DNA of 64,000 bases from Streptomyces phaeofaciens (GCF_014648915.1 NZ_BMSA01000012.1:1-64000); one strand, 5' to 3'. Positions 43,460 through 53,174 are shown, counted from the stretch's first letter. Program-made: numbers and translations. Notes: generated by a model not told the origin, from the letters alone.

Positions 43460-43481
43460 AGAACCGAACCTTCTCGGTTCT
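43460..43481 (-). promoter_or_regulatory. Hairpin next to the bldC ribosome site
   Basis: AGAACCG pairs with CGGTTCT across an eight-base loop. It ends about three bases from the Shine-Dalgarno sequence of bldC and could alter ribosome access. Confidence 0.45.
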
Positions 43482-44018
43482 TTCCTCTAAATTCTGCACC
43501 TTGACCCGCGTTGCCCGAAATGGCGGACGCGAGTCGAGTCGGTTATAGGACGAACGGCTTGTCCTCGGCACTACAACTACACCATCCGTCCAGCCGCGTC
43601 GGCCAAACCGATGGAATTGCCCCCCAGGTGTTCATCGGCGACGGAAGCCGATGGACCATGCCATAGCGGACAGTCACGCCCCTGTGACGATCAGTCACAG
43701 GGGCGCTCAGGAGTCACCAGAACCCCCAAAGCAGTGCAATACCGAGATTCCCCCCACCATGGAGCATAAGTAGGCGGACGGAGCCCTCCCCGGACTCCTT
43801 GTCCTATTTTGGCACGAGGAGGGGCAAGCGACGCAAGGGCCGTGTACGTGCGGTCCATCACCCTTGCGACAAAAGCCCGGATCGGGACCTACGCCCCGTC
43901 AGTTCCGTGAAGTGGCGCTGACCGTACGCTGTTCGAACCATTTCGTCCGTGACGCGGGTCACACAGGGAAAGGGCTGTCACGTCTGTCACACCGTCAGGC
44001 GGGCCCGAACGGGGCAGG
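43482..44018. other. Long noncoding region upstream of bldC
   Basis: About 540 bases without a supported gene. A TATAAC hexamer on the minus strand (43542-43547) is a possible -10 for bldC. An 11-bp stem (GCCCCTGTGAC, loop GATCA) at 43678-43704 may end the gene that reads toward it from 44019. Direct TGTCAC/GTGAC words recur near 43950-43990. Confidence 0.4.
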
Positions 44019-44861
44019 TCAGTTGGCCGACCGCCGGTCCCGCACGGAGCGCCACCGCTCCACCAGCCGCCCGTACGCCTCGCCCGCCGCCTCGCCGTCC
44101 CCGCGCCGCAGCGCGGCGATCCCCTCGGCCACGTCCTTCGCGGAGTGGTCGTCCTCGAGATCGCCGGCCGGCAGGGCGTGCACCAGACCGCCGTAGTCCA
44201 GTTCCACCAGCGAACGCGGGTGGAACTCCTCCAGCCAGCGCCCCACGTCCAGCAGGCCGTCGATCAGCGGCCCCTCGTCCATGGCGTCCTTGAGGGCCCG
44301 CAGCCCCCGGGCCACCCGGCGCCGCGCCTGCACCATCGGGGTGCGGTAGCGCAGCACGGGCGCCACCTCCGCGGTCCCCTTCTCGTACGCCCGCTCCTCG
44401 TCGGCGACGAGGACGAACCAGTTCAGCGGCACCTGCCAGGTCGCCGTGCGGATCCAGGGCCGGGCGTCGGGATTGCGCTCCCGCCAGCGCTCGTGGTCCT
44501 GGGCGGCCTGCCGGCGCACGACCTCGGGGAGCGCCGCCTCCAGGACCGGCCTGGGCAGCTCGTCGTCCAGCTCGGCCAGGGCCTGCCAGCCGCGCAGCCG
44601 GGTCCGCCAGGGGCAGACGCACAGCACGCCGTCCACCTCGAGCACGAACGCGTCGCCGCTCTCGTGCACCGGCACGGGCACCGGCGGGGTGGGCAGCAGA
44701 TCGGCCAGCGAGCGGTGCAGCTCGTCCTGGTAGGAGGGGTGCTCGGGGCGGCGGGCGTAGCGCGCCCAGTGGCTGCGCTCGGGCTCCGGGAAGGCGGCCA
44801 GCGGCTCGTACACCCGCAGATAGGACGCGTACGGGACGATCAGCGAGGACACCTTGGGCAC
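44019..44861 (-). CDS. Conserved protein of unknown function next to bldC
   Basis: This 280-residue soluble protein opens [29 protein letters not shown]. It is rich in Trp and Arg ([62 protein letters not shown]). It has no membrane segment and no catalytic motif that I recognise. GTG at 44861 has GGGAG-rich sequence upstream. A gene of this type sits beside bldC in other Streptomyces, from memory. It is divergent from valine dehydrogenase. The C-terminal 60 residues are helical ([30 protein letters not shown]). Confidence 0.75.
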   Translation of the reverse strand: MPKVSSLIVPYASYLRVYEPLAAFPEPERSHWARYARRPEHPSYQDELHRSLADLLPTPPVPVPVHESGDAFVLEVDGVLCVCPWRTRLRGWQALAELDDELPRPVLEAALPEVVRRQAAQDHERWRERNPDARPWIRTATWQVPLNWFVLVADEERAYEKGTAEVAPVLRYRTPMVQARRRVARGLRALKDAMDEGPLIDGLLDVGRWLEEFHPRSLVELDYGGLVHALPAGDLEDDHSAKDVAEGIAALRRGDGEAAGEAYGRLVERWRSVRDRRSAN

Positions 44862-45082
44862 GCCTGCTCCCTCCCCCCTGGGCCGACCGGGAAACCTGCG
44901 GGACCCGCGCCCGTGGGCACGGAAAACCATGCGAATCGTCGCACGGCCGTACGCCGTGCGGAGGTGATCCCGAACACTGCGGCGTCGGCGGGCTGTGCAG
45001 GCTCTACGCTCATCCCACAGGCCCCGCCACCCGTACGGGAGCCCTTGTCCCAACCGCCGCGAGTTACCCAGGAGTCACCACA

Positions 45083-46177
45083 GTGACCGACGTATCCAAC
45101 GGCGTCCTGCACACCCTCTTCCACTCGGATCAGGGGGGTCACGAGCAGGTCGTGCTCTGCCAGGACCGCGCCAGCGGCCTCAAGGCCGTCATCGCACTCC
45201 ACTCCACCGCGCTGGGCCCCGCCCTCGGCGGTACCCGCTTCTACCCGTACGCGACCGAGGAGGAGGCCGTCGCCGACGCCCTGAACCTCGCGCGCGGGAT
45301 GTCGTACAAGAACGCCATGGCCGGGCTCGACCACGGCGGCGGCAAGGCCGTGATCATCGGTGACCCCGAAGCGATCAAGACCGAAGAGCTGCTGCTGGCG
45401 TACGGCCGTTTCGTGGCCTCGCTCGGCGGGCGGTACGTGACCGCCTGCGACGTCGGCACCTATGTCGCCGACATGGACGTCGTGGCGCGCGAGTGCCGCT
45501 GGACGACCGGCCGGTCCCCCGAGAACGGCGGCGCCGGCGACTCCTCGGTGCTCACCGCCTTCGGCGTCTACCAGGGCATGCGGGCCTCCGCCCAGCACCT
45601 GTGGGGCGACCCCACGCTGCGCGGCCGCCGGGTCGGCGTCGCCGGCGTCGGCAAGGTCGGCCACCACCTGGTGGAGCACCTGCGGAACGAGGGCGCCGAG
45701 GTGATCGTCACCGACGTGCGCGAGGACGCCGTGCGCCGGATCCTGGACCGGCACCCGGAGGGGGTCACGGCGGTCGCCGACACGGAGGCGCTGATCCGGG
45801 TCGAGGGACTCGACATCTACGCGCCCTGCGCGCTGGGCGGGGCGCTGAACGACTCCTCGGTGCCGGTGCTGACCGCCCGGGTCGTCTGCGGCGCGGCCAA
45901 CAACCAGCTCGCCCACCCGGGCGTGGAGAAGGATCTCGCCGACCGCGGGATCCTCTACGCGCCGGACTACGTGGTGAACGCCGGCGGGGTCATCCAGGTC
46001 GCCGACGAACTGCACGGGTTCGACTTCGAGCGGTGCAAGGCGAAGGCGTCGAAGATCTTCGACACCACTCTCGCCATCTTCGCACGTGCGAAGGAGGACG
46101 GGATTCCGCCGGCCGCCGCGGCCGACCGGATCGCCGAACAGCGGATGCACGAGGCGGCCCGCGCGCGCGGACGGTGA
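45083..46177 (+). CDS. vdh: Valine (branched-chain) dehydrogenase
   Basis: This 364-residue enzyme belongs to the Glu/Leu/Phe/Val dehydrogenase family. It oxidatively deaminates valine and other branched-chain amino acids to 2-keto acids with NAD, feeding acyl-CoA precursors for polyketides and fatty acids in Streptomyces. It has [18 protein letters not shown], the substrate-site lysines in [20 protein letters not shown] (catalytic Lys about 88) and the NAD fold [22 protein letters not shown] at 45083 with CAGGAG upstream. It is monocistronic, divergent from the unknown gene beside bldC. Confidence 0.93.
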   Translation: MTDVSNGVLHTLFHSDQGGHEQVVLCQDRASGLKAVIALHSTALGPALGGTRFYPYATEEEAVADALNLARGMSYKNAMAGLDHGGGKAVIIGDPEAIKTEELLLAYGRFVASLGGRYVTACDVGTYVADMDVVARECRWTTGRSPENGGAGDSSVLTAFGVYQGMRASAQHLWGDPTLRGRRVGVAGVGKVGHHLVEHLRNEGAEVIVTDVREDAVRRILDRHPEGVTAVADTEALIRVEGLDIYAPCALGGALNDSSVPVLTARVVCGAANNQLAHPGVEKDLADRGILYAPDYVVNAGGVIQVADELHGFDFERCKAKASKIFDTTLAIFARAKEDGIPPAAAADRIAEQRMHEAARARGR

Positions 46178-46487
46178 CGTTCCGGGACGGCTTCCCCAGA
46201 GGCGTCCCGAGGGTTTCGGCGGTACCGCCGGGTGGAAAGTTAGAGAGAACTCTCACTCTTCCCGGCGGGTCGGCCGCCGAGAAGTGGTTAAAATCGCCAC
46301 TGACCAGCGAGGACGGGGCGCCTCAAAGGTTCTGTGCACACGCGCGTGCTACGGGCGACGTACCGTACGGGCGTGGGCTCAGGTACCGTGGGAGCCCTAC
46401 GACGGGCTCTCCGAGGAGAGACCGTCCTGGATCATGAACGCGTGTCAACCTGGGGCCAGCGAGCCCCGTCGTTGAGGGGGTCGAGCC
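46178..46487. other. Upstream region of the DUF3073 gene
   Basis: 310 bases without a gene. It contains the inverted repeat GAGAG-AA-CTCTC at 46243-46254 and a TTAAAAT -10-like patch near 46289, so the promoter probably lies here with a leader of nearly 190 bases. Confidence 0.4.
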
Positions 46488-46745
46488 ATGGGGCGCGGCC
46501 GGGCCAAGGCCAAGCAAGCGAAGGTCGCCCGCCAGCTGAAGTACAACAGCGGCGGGACAGATCTCTCACGCCTGGCCGAAGAGCTGGGCGCATCGCCATC
46601 GAACATTCCGCCGAATGGCGAGCCGTTCGAGGACGATGACGATGAGCAAGACGATGACCCGTACGCACGGTACGCCGAGCTGTACGGGGCCGACGACGAG
46701 GATGACGACGAGGACTCCTCGCAACAACACCGTCGCGGCGCTTGA
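46488..46745 (+). CDS. DUF3073 family protein
   Basis: This 85-residue actinobacterial protein has a basic N-terminus (MGRGRAKAKQAKVARQLKYN) and a Ser/Asp/Leu middle (GTDLSRLAEELG), then a strongly acidic tail (about 48-77). The basic-acidic split suggests nucleic-acid or ribosome contact, but no function is established. It has GAGGGGG upstream of the ATG. It is convergent with purM. Confidence 0.88.
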   Translation: MGRGRAKAKQAKVARQLKYNSGGTDLSRLAEELGASPSNIPPNGEPFEDDDDEQDDDPYARYAELYGADDEDDDEDSSQQHRRGA

Positions 46746-46814
46746 CCTTGCTTTGAGCACTCATCCGGTCGGTGACTTCGGTCACCGACCGGCTCTTGTG
46801 CTGCCCGCGCGGTC

Positions 46815-47891
46815 TCAGGCGTAGTCGCCCACCAGCTCCGCGCCGGTCGAGTGCTCGCCACGCTCGGTGATCTCACCGGCGACCCAGGCCTCGACGCCAC
46901 GGTCGGCGAGGGTCGCCAGGGCGACGTCCGTCGACTCCTGCGGCACGACGGCCATCATGCCGACGCCCATGTTCAGCGTCTTCTCCAACTCCAGCCGCTC
47001 GACCTTCCCGGTGCGGCCGACGAGGTCGAAGACCGGGGCCGGGGTCCAGGTGGAGCGGTCGACGATCGCGTGCAGGCCGTCGGGGACGACCCGGGCCAGG
47101 TTGGCCGCGAGTCCGCCGCCGGTGATGTGCGAGAAGGCGTGCACGTCCGTCGTCCGGGTCAGGGCCAGACAGTCCAGCGAGTAGATCTTGGTGGGCTCCA
47201 GCAGCTCCTCGCCGAGGGTGCGGCCGAACTCCTCGATCCGCGCGTCGAGGGAGAGGCCGGCCTGGTTCAGCAGGACATGCCGGACGAGGGAGTATCCGTT
47301 CGAGTGAAGGCCGGAGGCCGCCATGGCGATCACCGTGTCACCCGTACGGATACGATCCGCGCCGAGCAGCCGGTCGGCCTCCACGACGCCCGTACCGGCG
47401 CCGGCGACGTCGAAGTCGTCCTCGCCCAGCAGGCCCGGGTGTTCGGCCGTCTCACCGCCGACCAGGGCGCAGCCGGCCAGCACACAGCCTTCGGCGATGC
47501 CCTTGACGATGGCGGCGACGCGCTCGGGATGGACCTTGCCGACACAGATGTAGTCGGTCATGAACAGCGGCTCGGCGCCGCACACCACGATGTCGTCCAT
47601 GACCATCGCGACCAGGTCGTGGCCGATGGTGTCGTACACGCCCAGCTGACGGGCGATGTCGACCTTGGTGCCGACGCCGTCCGTGGCGGAGGCGAGCAGC
47701 GGGCGCTCGTAGTTCTTGAGGGCGGAGGCGTCGAAGAGGCCGGCGAAGCCGCCGAGGCCGCCCAGGACCTCGGGGCGCTGCGTCTTCTTCACCCACTCCT
47801 TCATCAGCTCGACGGCGCGGTCGCCCGCCTCGATGTCGACGCCCGCGGCTGCGTAGCTGGCGCCGCCGTCGGCAATGGGGGTCTCAGACAT
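46815..47891 (-). CDS. purM: Phosphoribosylaminoimidazole synthetase (AIR synthetase)
   Basis: This 358-residue enzyme closes the FGAM imidazole ring with ATP (step 5 of purine synthesis). It has YAAAGVDIEAGDRAVELMK, the glycine-rich GGLGGFAGLFD, SATDGVGTKVDIA and HITGGGLAANLARVVP signatures. It lies 34 bases after purF on the same strand, so purF-purM form an operon. Length is normal. Confidence 0.97.
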   Translation of the reverse strand: MSETPIADGGASYAAAGVDIEAGDRAVELMKEWVKKTQRPEVLGGLGGFAGLFDASALKNYERPLLASATDGVGTKVDIARQLGVYDTIGHDLVAMVMDDIVVCGAEPLFMTDYICVGKVHPERVAAIVKGIAEGCVLAGCALVGGETAEHPGLLGEDDFDVAGAGTGVVEADRLLGADRIRTGDTVIAMAASGLHSNGYSLVRHVLLNQAGLSLDARIEEFGRTLGEELLEPTKIYSLDCLALTRTTDVHAFSHITGGGLAANLARVVPDGLHAIVDRSTWTPAPVFDLVGRTGKVERLELEKTLNMGVGMMAVVPQESTDVALATLADRGVEAWVAGEITERGEHSTGAELVGDYA

Positions 47892-47925
47892 GGCTAGTGA
47901 GAACTTTCGTGTCGTACGGCAGGAC

Positions 47926-49452
47926 TTACGGGCGACGGATCGCGTCGGCCGCGGCCGTGGCGGCCGGACCGGCGGCCAGTTCGGTCTCCAGGAGCTGCTT
48001 GCCGAGCAGCTCGGGGTCCGGGAGCTCCATCGGGTACTCGCCGTCGAAGCAGGCGCGGCAGAGGTTCGGCTTGGCGATGGTGGTCGCCTCGATCATGCCG
48101 TCGATGGAGATGTACGCCAGGGAGTCGGCGCCGAGCGAGGTGCCGATCTCGTCGATCGTCATGCCGTTGGCGATGAGTTCGGCGCGGGTGGCGAAGTCGA
48201 TCCCGAAGAAGCAGGGCCACTTCACGGGCGGCGAGGAGATCCGGATGTGGACCTCGGCGGCGCCGGCCTCGCGGAGCATGCGGACCAGGGCGCGCTGGGT
48301 GTTGCCGCGCACGATCGAGTCGTCGACGACGACCAGGCGCTTGCCCTTGATGACTTCCTTGAGCGGGTTCAGCTTCAGGCGGATGCCCAGCTGGCGGATC
48401 GTCTGCGAGGGCTGGATGAAGGTCCGGCCGACGTAGGCGTTCTTGACGAGGCCCGCGCCGAACGGGATGCCGCTCGCCTCCGCGTAGCCGATGGCGGCGG
48501 GGGTGCCGGACTCCGGGGTCGCTATGACCAGGTCGGCTTCGGCGGGGGCTTCGGCGGCCAGCTTGCGGCCCATCTCCACGCGGGAGAGGTAGACGTTCCG
48601 GCCGGCGATGTCCGTGTCGGGGCGGGCCAGGTACACGTACTCGAAGATGCAGCCCTTGGGCTTCGCTTCCGCGAATCGAGAGGTACGGAGGCCGTTCTCG
48701 TCGATGGCGATGAACTCGCCCGGCTCGATCTCACGGACGTAGGCGGCGCCGCAGATGTCGAGGGCCGCGGACTCGGAGGCGACGACCCAGCCGCGCTCCA
48801 GCCGGCCGAGGACCAGCGGGCGGATGCCCTGCGGGTCGCGGGCGGCGTAGAGCGTGTGCTCGTCCATGAAGACGAGCGAGAAGGCGCCCTGGACCTGCGG
48901 GAGGACCGAGTGCGCGGCCTCTTCGATGGTCAGCGGCTTGCCGTCGGCGTCGACCTGGGCCGCGAGGAGCGCGGTGAGCAGGTCGGTGTCGTTGGTCGCC
49001 GCGACGCGCGGAGTGCGGCCTTCCTGCTTGGGCAGGTCGGCGACCATCTCGGCGAGCTGGGCGGTGTTGACGAGGTTGCCGTTGTGGCCGAGCGCGATCG
49101 AGCCGTGCGCGGTGGCACGGAACGTCGGCTGGGCGTTCTCCCACACGGAGGCACCGGTGGTCGAGTAGCGGGCGTGTCCGACCGCGATATGACCCTGGAG
49201 CGAACCGAGCGAGGTCTCGTCGAAGACCTGGGAAACGAGCCCCATGTCCTTGAAGACGAGGATCTGGGAGCCGTTGCTGACCGCGATTCCCGCGGATTCC
49301 TGACCCCGATGCTGGAGGGCGTAGAGCCCGAAGTAAGTGAGCTTGGCGACCTCTTCACCGGGAGCCCAGACTCCGAAGACGCCGCAAGCGTCCTGGGGTC
49401 CTTTCTCGCCGGGGAGCAGATCATGACTGAGTCGACCGTCACCACGTGGCAC
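47926..49452 (-). CDS. purF: Amidophosphoribosyltransferase
   Basis: This 508-residue enzyme makes phosphoribosylamine from PRPP and glutamine, the first committed step of purine synthesis. The N-terminal Ntn amidotransferase needs a self-cleaved propeptide exposing Cys (about residue 23, in DACGVFGVW). The PRPP site VVVDDSIVRGNTQRALV lies near residue 370. GTG at 49452 gives the usual propeptide start (PRGDGRLSHDLLPGEKGPQ). A TACACT -10 seven bases before it suggests a leaderless mRNA. Confidence 0.97.
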   Translation of the reverse strand: MPRGDGRLSHDLLPGEKGPQDACGVFGVWAPGEEVAKLTYFGLYALQHRGQESAGIAVSNGSQILVFKDMGLVSQVFDETSLGSLQGHIAVGHARYSTTGASVWENAQPTFRATAHGSIALGHNGNLVNTAQLAEMVADLPKQEGRTPRVAATNDTDLLTALLAAQVDADGKPLTIEEAAHSVLPQVQGAFSLVFMDEHTLYAARDPQGIRPLVLGRLERGWVVASESAALDICGAAYVREIEPGEFIAIDENGLRTSRFAEAKPKGCIFEYVYLARPDTDIAGRNVYLSRVEMGRKLAAEAPAEADLVIATPESGTPAAIGYAEASGIPFGAGLVKNAYVGRTFIQPSQTIRQLGIRLKLNPLKEVIKGKRLVVVDDSIVRGNTQRALVRMLREAGAAEVHIRISSPPVKWPCFFGIDFATRAELIANGMTIDEIGTSLGADSLAYISIDGMIEATTIAKPNLCRACFDGEYPMELPDPELLGKQLLETELAAGPAATAAADAIRRP

Positions 49453-49459
49453 GCCACCG

Positions 49460-49489
49460 AGTGTAGGCGAGATCGACCACTGGTCCGAA
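49460..49489 (-). promoter_or_regulatory. purF promoter
   Basis: On the minus strand, TTCGGA (49484-49489), an 18-base spacer and TACACT (49460-49465) put the transcription start at the GTG of purF. No PurR-type box is recognised. Confidence 0.5.
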
Positions 49490-49672
49490 TTGGGGATACC
49501 TGCGGGTAACTGGATCATCGTCCGGCAGAGATATCCATGATCGACTTATTTTCGCAGGTCAGATGGCCTGAACCGGGTTCCCGGGATGATCCTTCGGGTG
49601 ACCGGGGCGGCCCTGCGCGGTCGCGTTCCGTATGCATGAGTGAGGTGTCGCACATCATTCGGCATCGTCCGG

Positions 49673-50470
49673 TCAGGACATCAGCGGGAGGAGCGCTCCC
49701 AGATCGGCCCGCTCGCCGCTCGCGCTGACCTTGGCCTCCGCTCGGGCCTCCCCCCAGGTCAGGCGCCCGGTCGCCAGCCGCAGCCAGGTCAGCGGGTCGG
49801 TCTCGACGACGTTCGGCGGGGTACCGCGGGTGTGCCGCGGCCCCTCGACGCACTGCACGACGGCGTAGGGCGGAACCCGCACCTCCGTCGCGCTGCCGGG
49901 CGCCTTCGCGGCGAGCGCGTCGGCGAGCAGCCGGGTCGCCGCGGCGAGGGCCTGCCGGTCGAACGGGACGTCCAGACCGGGGACGGCGGCGTTGAGGTCG
50001 TCGGTGTGGACGGTGAGTTCCACGGTGCGGGTGACGAGGTAGTCGGCCAGCGGCAGGGCGCCGGCGTTGGTCTGGAGCAGCCGGCCGGCGGGGTGGGCGT
50101 CGAGCAGTTCGGGCAGGCTCCGCTCGATGCCGGCGAGGTAGGCGTCGAGATCGGGGTGCCGTTCGACGACGTCCCGGGTGAAGTCGTCGATGGCCGGGGC
50201 ACTGGCCACGGTGGCGAACGGCCAGTCCAGCAGCACGGCGTCCTGCCGCGCGGGCTCCGGCAGGTCGAGCGCCCGGTGCACGGCGGTCACCGCCATCCCG
50301 ATGTGCGCGACCAGCTCGCGTACGGTCCACTCCCCGAGCCGCGTCGGCAGCGCCAGCTGCTCGGGCGTGAGTCCGGCGACCGCCGTCCGTACGGCACGGA
50401 ACTGGGCCGACACGGCCGTCCGGGTCTTGGCGGGATCGTACGTACGGGCGCGCTTCTTGGCCGGGGGCAT
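49673..50470 (-). CDS. Maleylpyruvate isomerase-family/SCP2-like protein
   Basis: This 265-residue DinB-like protein of the mycothiol-dependent maleylpyruvate isomerase family has PTRLGEWTVRELVAHIGMAV with the metal-binding His, and TVELTVHTDDLNAAV. A C-terminal sterol-carrier-like segment (DPLTWLRLATGRLTW) follows. Such proteins use mycothiol as cofactor in transferase or detoxification reactions. The reaction is unknown. It lies between the caspase gene and purF, all on the minus strand; 220 bases separate it from the purF start. Confidence 0.82.
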   Translation of the reverse strand: MPPAKKRARTYDPAKTRTAVSAQFRAVRTAVAGLTPEQLALPTRLGEWTVRELVAHIGMAVTAVHRALDLPEPARQDAVLLDWPFATVASAPAIDDFTRDVVERHPDLDAYLAGIERSLPELLDAHPAGRLLQTNAGALPLADYLVTRTVELTVHTDDLNAAVPGLDVPFDRQALAAATRLLADALAAKAPGSATEVRVPPYAVVQCVEGPRHTRGTPPNVVETDPLTWLRLATGRLTWGEARAEAKVSASGERADLGALLPLMS

Positions 50471-50585
50471 GGCGTGAGCCTAGAGCCTCTCTCTCGGATC
50501 TCGCCGGGGGTCGCGGGGCCTGGCACGCACTCCCCCAGAGGGGGGACCCCCAGCCGCGTGGCTCCCGCCGCGGCCCGGCCCGGCC

Positions 50586-52631
50586 TCACAGGGTCAGCCG
50601 TACCGCCAGCGCGTACAGGCGGGTGATCTGGTCGGGGCTGTCGTTGTCGTCGGAGACCATGTACAGCGGGCGCCAGCCCTTGTAGCGGCCCTCCGTCCAG
50701 GGGGCGCCCAGCGCCATCCCCTCCACGTTGTCGACCAGCGGGTTGAGCTGCACGGACCCGGAGGTGGCGACCGCGCCGGGGCCGCCCGCGGGACAGTCGA
50801 GCAGGTTGAACACGGGCTGATCCTTGGCGAAGACGTCCGCGGACCGGCCGTAGAGGGAGCCGCCGCCGGCCACGTCCCGGGCCTTGCCGAGGGACAGCTG
50901 GACCACCCGGATCGCCGTGCCGAGGCCGTCCGTGTACTGGCGCTCCAGGGCGAGCAGCCCGCCCGAGTCGTCGACGGCGGCCAGCTCGACCAGGTTCATG
51001 CCGTCGCCGGCGAGATACGCGTACTGCAGGTCCGGGGTGTAGGCGCCGCCCGGCGAGCCCGTGTAGCGCTGGATGCGGATGATGCCCCGGCCGCGGGTGT
51101 CGCCGTCCTTGGAGAGCGGCGCCTCCCAGCCGGCGTAGAGATGACGGCCGTCCGGTGTGAGGGCGAGGGACTCGATGCTCCGGCCGGCCTGGGCCCCGCC
51201 CTCGGGCCAGTACCGCAGCACCTTCGGGATCGGCAGGTCCGCGCCGATCTGCCGGCCGGAGTCGATGTCGAAGCGCCGGATGGCCGGGCCGGTCTCGGAG
51301 CCGATCAGCATCGTCCGGCCGCCCTTCTCCACGACCAGCGCCTCCCCGTCGTACCACTGGGGAAACTCCTCGTTGTCCGCACTGCGCAGGGTGCGGCCGG
51401 TCGCGGCGACCGGCCGCAGGTCGAAGGGGCTGCCGAGGGTGAGGGGAAAGACCCGGCCCGGGGAGTTGTCCTCCAGCGCGAGGGCCTCGACCTCGTCGCC
51501 CTCATGGACGAGGGCGAGGGAGGAGAGGCCCTCGATGTCCTCGTAGTCGACGTGCGTCTTGTCCAGGGCGTCGGAGTGGTCGAGCAGGACCGCCCGGGGC
51601 GCGTCGGATCTGCCCGGTGTCCCGCAGGCGCCGGTCGCGGCCGCCGGGTGGGTGTCGTCCCACCAGTCGCGGGCCGGTGCCGCGCCGAGCCCGAGGGCCA
51701 GGCCCACCGCGCCGGCGGTCAGCGACCACACCAGGGTGCGGGCCCGGGACCGGCGCGGCGGCTCGGCCAGGGCCTGGTGCGGCAGGGGCGGGGGCGGGGG
51801 CGCCACCGCCCGGTTGCGGACGAAGTCCAGCCGGCCGACGCCGTTGCGGTCCTCGTCCTGCGGCTCCTGCGGCATCGTCGGCCGCATGGTCGTGATGCGT
51901 TCCTTGACGGCCTGGAACAGGGCGTGCAGCCCCAGCATGTCCGGCCCGTCCGGCAGCCCCTGGTTCATGACGTCCACCAGGGCGCCGGTGAAAACCGTGC
52001 AGCGCCTGGGGTCGGGGGCGTGCGAGGGGCGGTCGCGCGGGGCGGACGTCATCACGTAGGAGCCCTGGACGCCGTCCAGCGTCTGCACCGCCGCCGCGCC
52101 GCCCTGGGCGCCCCGGTCGGTGCCGGCCATCTCGTTCAGCACCTGTCCGCTGAAGCAGCAGTCGAGGATCAGCACCCTGCGCATCGCGGTGCCCGTGTCG
52201 CGGATGGCCAGGCGCACGTCACGGGATCGGACGCAGGTGTCGGGCCGGCCCTCGACCGAGTCGGGCAGGGTGAGCAGAAGCTGCCGCTCGTGCCGGTCGA
52301 GCAGGCCGTGACCCGCGTAGTAGACGATCAGGGTGTCCTCGGCGCGCCAGGCCGCCTCCCGAATCGGCCCGACCAGATCGGCCGGTGCCCGAGGATTGGC
52401 GACCGTGACGATCCGGTCCTCGGGGATGCCCCAGATCGTCTCCTTCACGAGCGCGTCCCGCAGCTCGACGAGGTTGTGGCGGACGCTGCGCAGCGGGTCG
52501 AGGGACGCGTAGTCGTCCACGCCGATCAGCACACAGGCCGAGCGGAGGGGATCGATCCGGGTGAGGTTCTCGCCCGCCGTGCCCAGGTCCTCGCCGCTGC
52601 CCTCGCCCTGGTGCGGCACGGTCGCGGTCAA
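50586..52631 (-). CDS. EACC1-associated caspase with membrane helix and propeller
   Basis: This 681-residue protein has an N-terminal caspase-like peptidase (about 25-270) with SACVLIGVDDYASLDPLRSV, catalytic His108 in YYAGHG and Cys159 in LILDCCFSG. A Pro-rich linker and one membrane helix (about 299-320) follow, then a C-terminal beta-propeller-like domain of about 350 residues resembling phytase-like esterases. Topology suggests protease inside, propeller outside. The best start is TTG at 52631: GGAGGA lies six bases before it and it overlaps the stop of the EACC1 gene (TTGA), giving translational coupling. GTG at 52619 is an alternative. EACC1-caspase pairs belong to predicted actinobacterial conflict/cell-death systems. 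Confidence 0.85.
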   Translation of the reverse strand: MTATVPHQGEGSGEDLGTAGENLTRIDPLRSACVLIGVDDYASLDPLRSVRHNLVELRDALVKETIWGIPEDRIVTVANPRAPADLVGPIREAAWRAEDTLIVYYAGHGLLDRHERQLLLTLPDSVEGRPDTCVRSRDVRLAIRDTGTAMRRVLILDCCFSGQVLNEMAGTDRGAQGGAAAVQTLDGVQGSYVMTSAPRDRPSHAPDPRRCTVFTGALVDVMNQGLPDGPDMLGLHALFQAVKERITTMRPTMPQEPQDEDRNGVGRLDFVRNRAVAPPPPPLPHQALAEPPRRSRARTLVWSLTAGAVGLALGLGAAPARDWWDDTHPAAATGACGTPGRSDAPRAVLLDHSDALDKTHVDYEDIEGLSSLALVHEGDEVEALALEDNSPGRVFPLTLGSPFDLRPVAATGRTLRSADNEEFPQWYDGEALVVEKGGRTMLIGSETGPAIRRFDIDSGRQIGADLPIPKVLRYWPEGGAQAGRSIESLALTPDGRHLYAGWEAPLSKDGDTRGRGIIRIQRYTGSPGGAYTPDLQYAYLAGDGMNLVELAAVDDSGGLLALERQYTDGLGTAIRVVQLSLGKARDVAGGGSLYGRSADVFAKDQPVFNLLDCPAGGPGAVATSGSVQLNPLVDNVEGMALGAPWTEGRYKGWRPLYMVSDDNDSPDQITRLYALAVRLTL

Positions 52632-52981
52632 GGCCGGTCCTCCCCCGCGGCGCCGTCCTCCCCGGTCTCTCCCCGAAGCCTGCGCAGCAGCTCCTCCACC
52701 TCGGCGGGGTCCCCGCCGAGGACGTTGAGGACGATCGGCGGCCGGGGCCTGCGGGAGTGGCGCCAGGCCAGATACGACAGCGGGAGCTGGGCCACACCGG
52801 CGGCCGTGGACAGCACGGTCAGCACCGCCTCCAGGCCGGGCCCCATCCGTCCCGGGGTGTCGAGGGCGATCCGCTCGACCCGGACGTGCCCCCGCAGTGC
52901 TCTGTCGTCCGAGAACCAGTCGAACAGGGACCCGAGTTCTGCTTCCCCGTCGGGTCCGGACGCCTGGAACCTGATCTTCAT
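52628..52981 (-). CDS. Effector-associated constant component (EACC1) adaptor
   Basis: This 117-residue protein matches the EACC1 family: an N-terminal strand MKIRFQASG, LGSLFDWFSDDRALRGHVRVERI, then a GPGLEAVLTVLSTAAGVAQLPLSYLAWRHSR helix and a strand IVLNVLGG with a short C-terminal helix. EACC1 proteins are predicted adaptors that recruit or hold effectors in NTP-dependent conflict systems of actinobacteria and other bacteria. ATG at 52981 has AGGAG eight bases upstream. Its stop overlaps the start of the caspase gene. There is no NTPase such as an AP-ATPase or STAND protein beside it, so the switch component is not visible here. Confidence 0.88.
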   Translation of the reverse strand: MKIRFQASGPDGEAELGSLFDWFSDDRALRGHVRVERIALDTPGRMGPGLEAVLTVLSTAAGVAQLPLSYLAWRHSRRPRPPIVLNVLGGDPAEVEELLRRLRGETGEDGAAGEDRP

Positions 52982-53174
52982 CCGCCCACTCCTCGCGCCC
53001 ACGCGCCGCCGTGTGCCCGTACACCTCTCAGCCTGGCACAACCGCCTCTCCCGCCGGGGGCGTTGGCGGTGAGTGCACCCCGGGGGCGGACACCGGGCGC
53101 CGGGTCGGCCGGCCCCGCGAACACGGCGAAGGCCCCGCCGTCATCGGGCGGGGCCTTCGTCGTCGTGGGACCGC

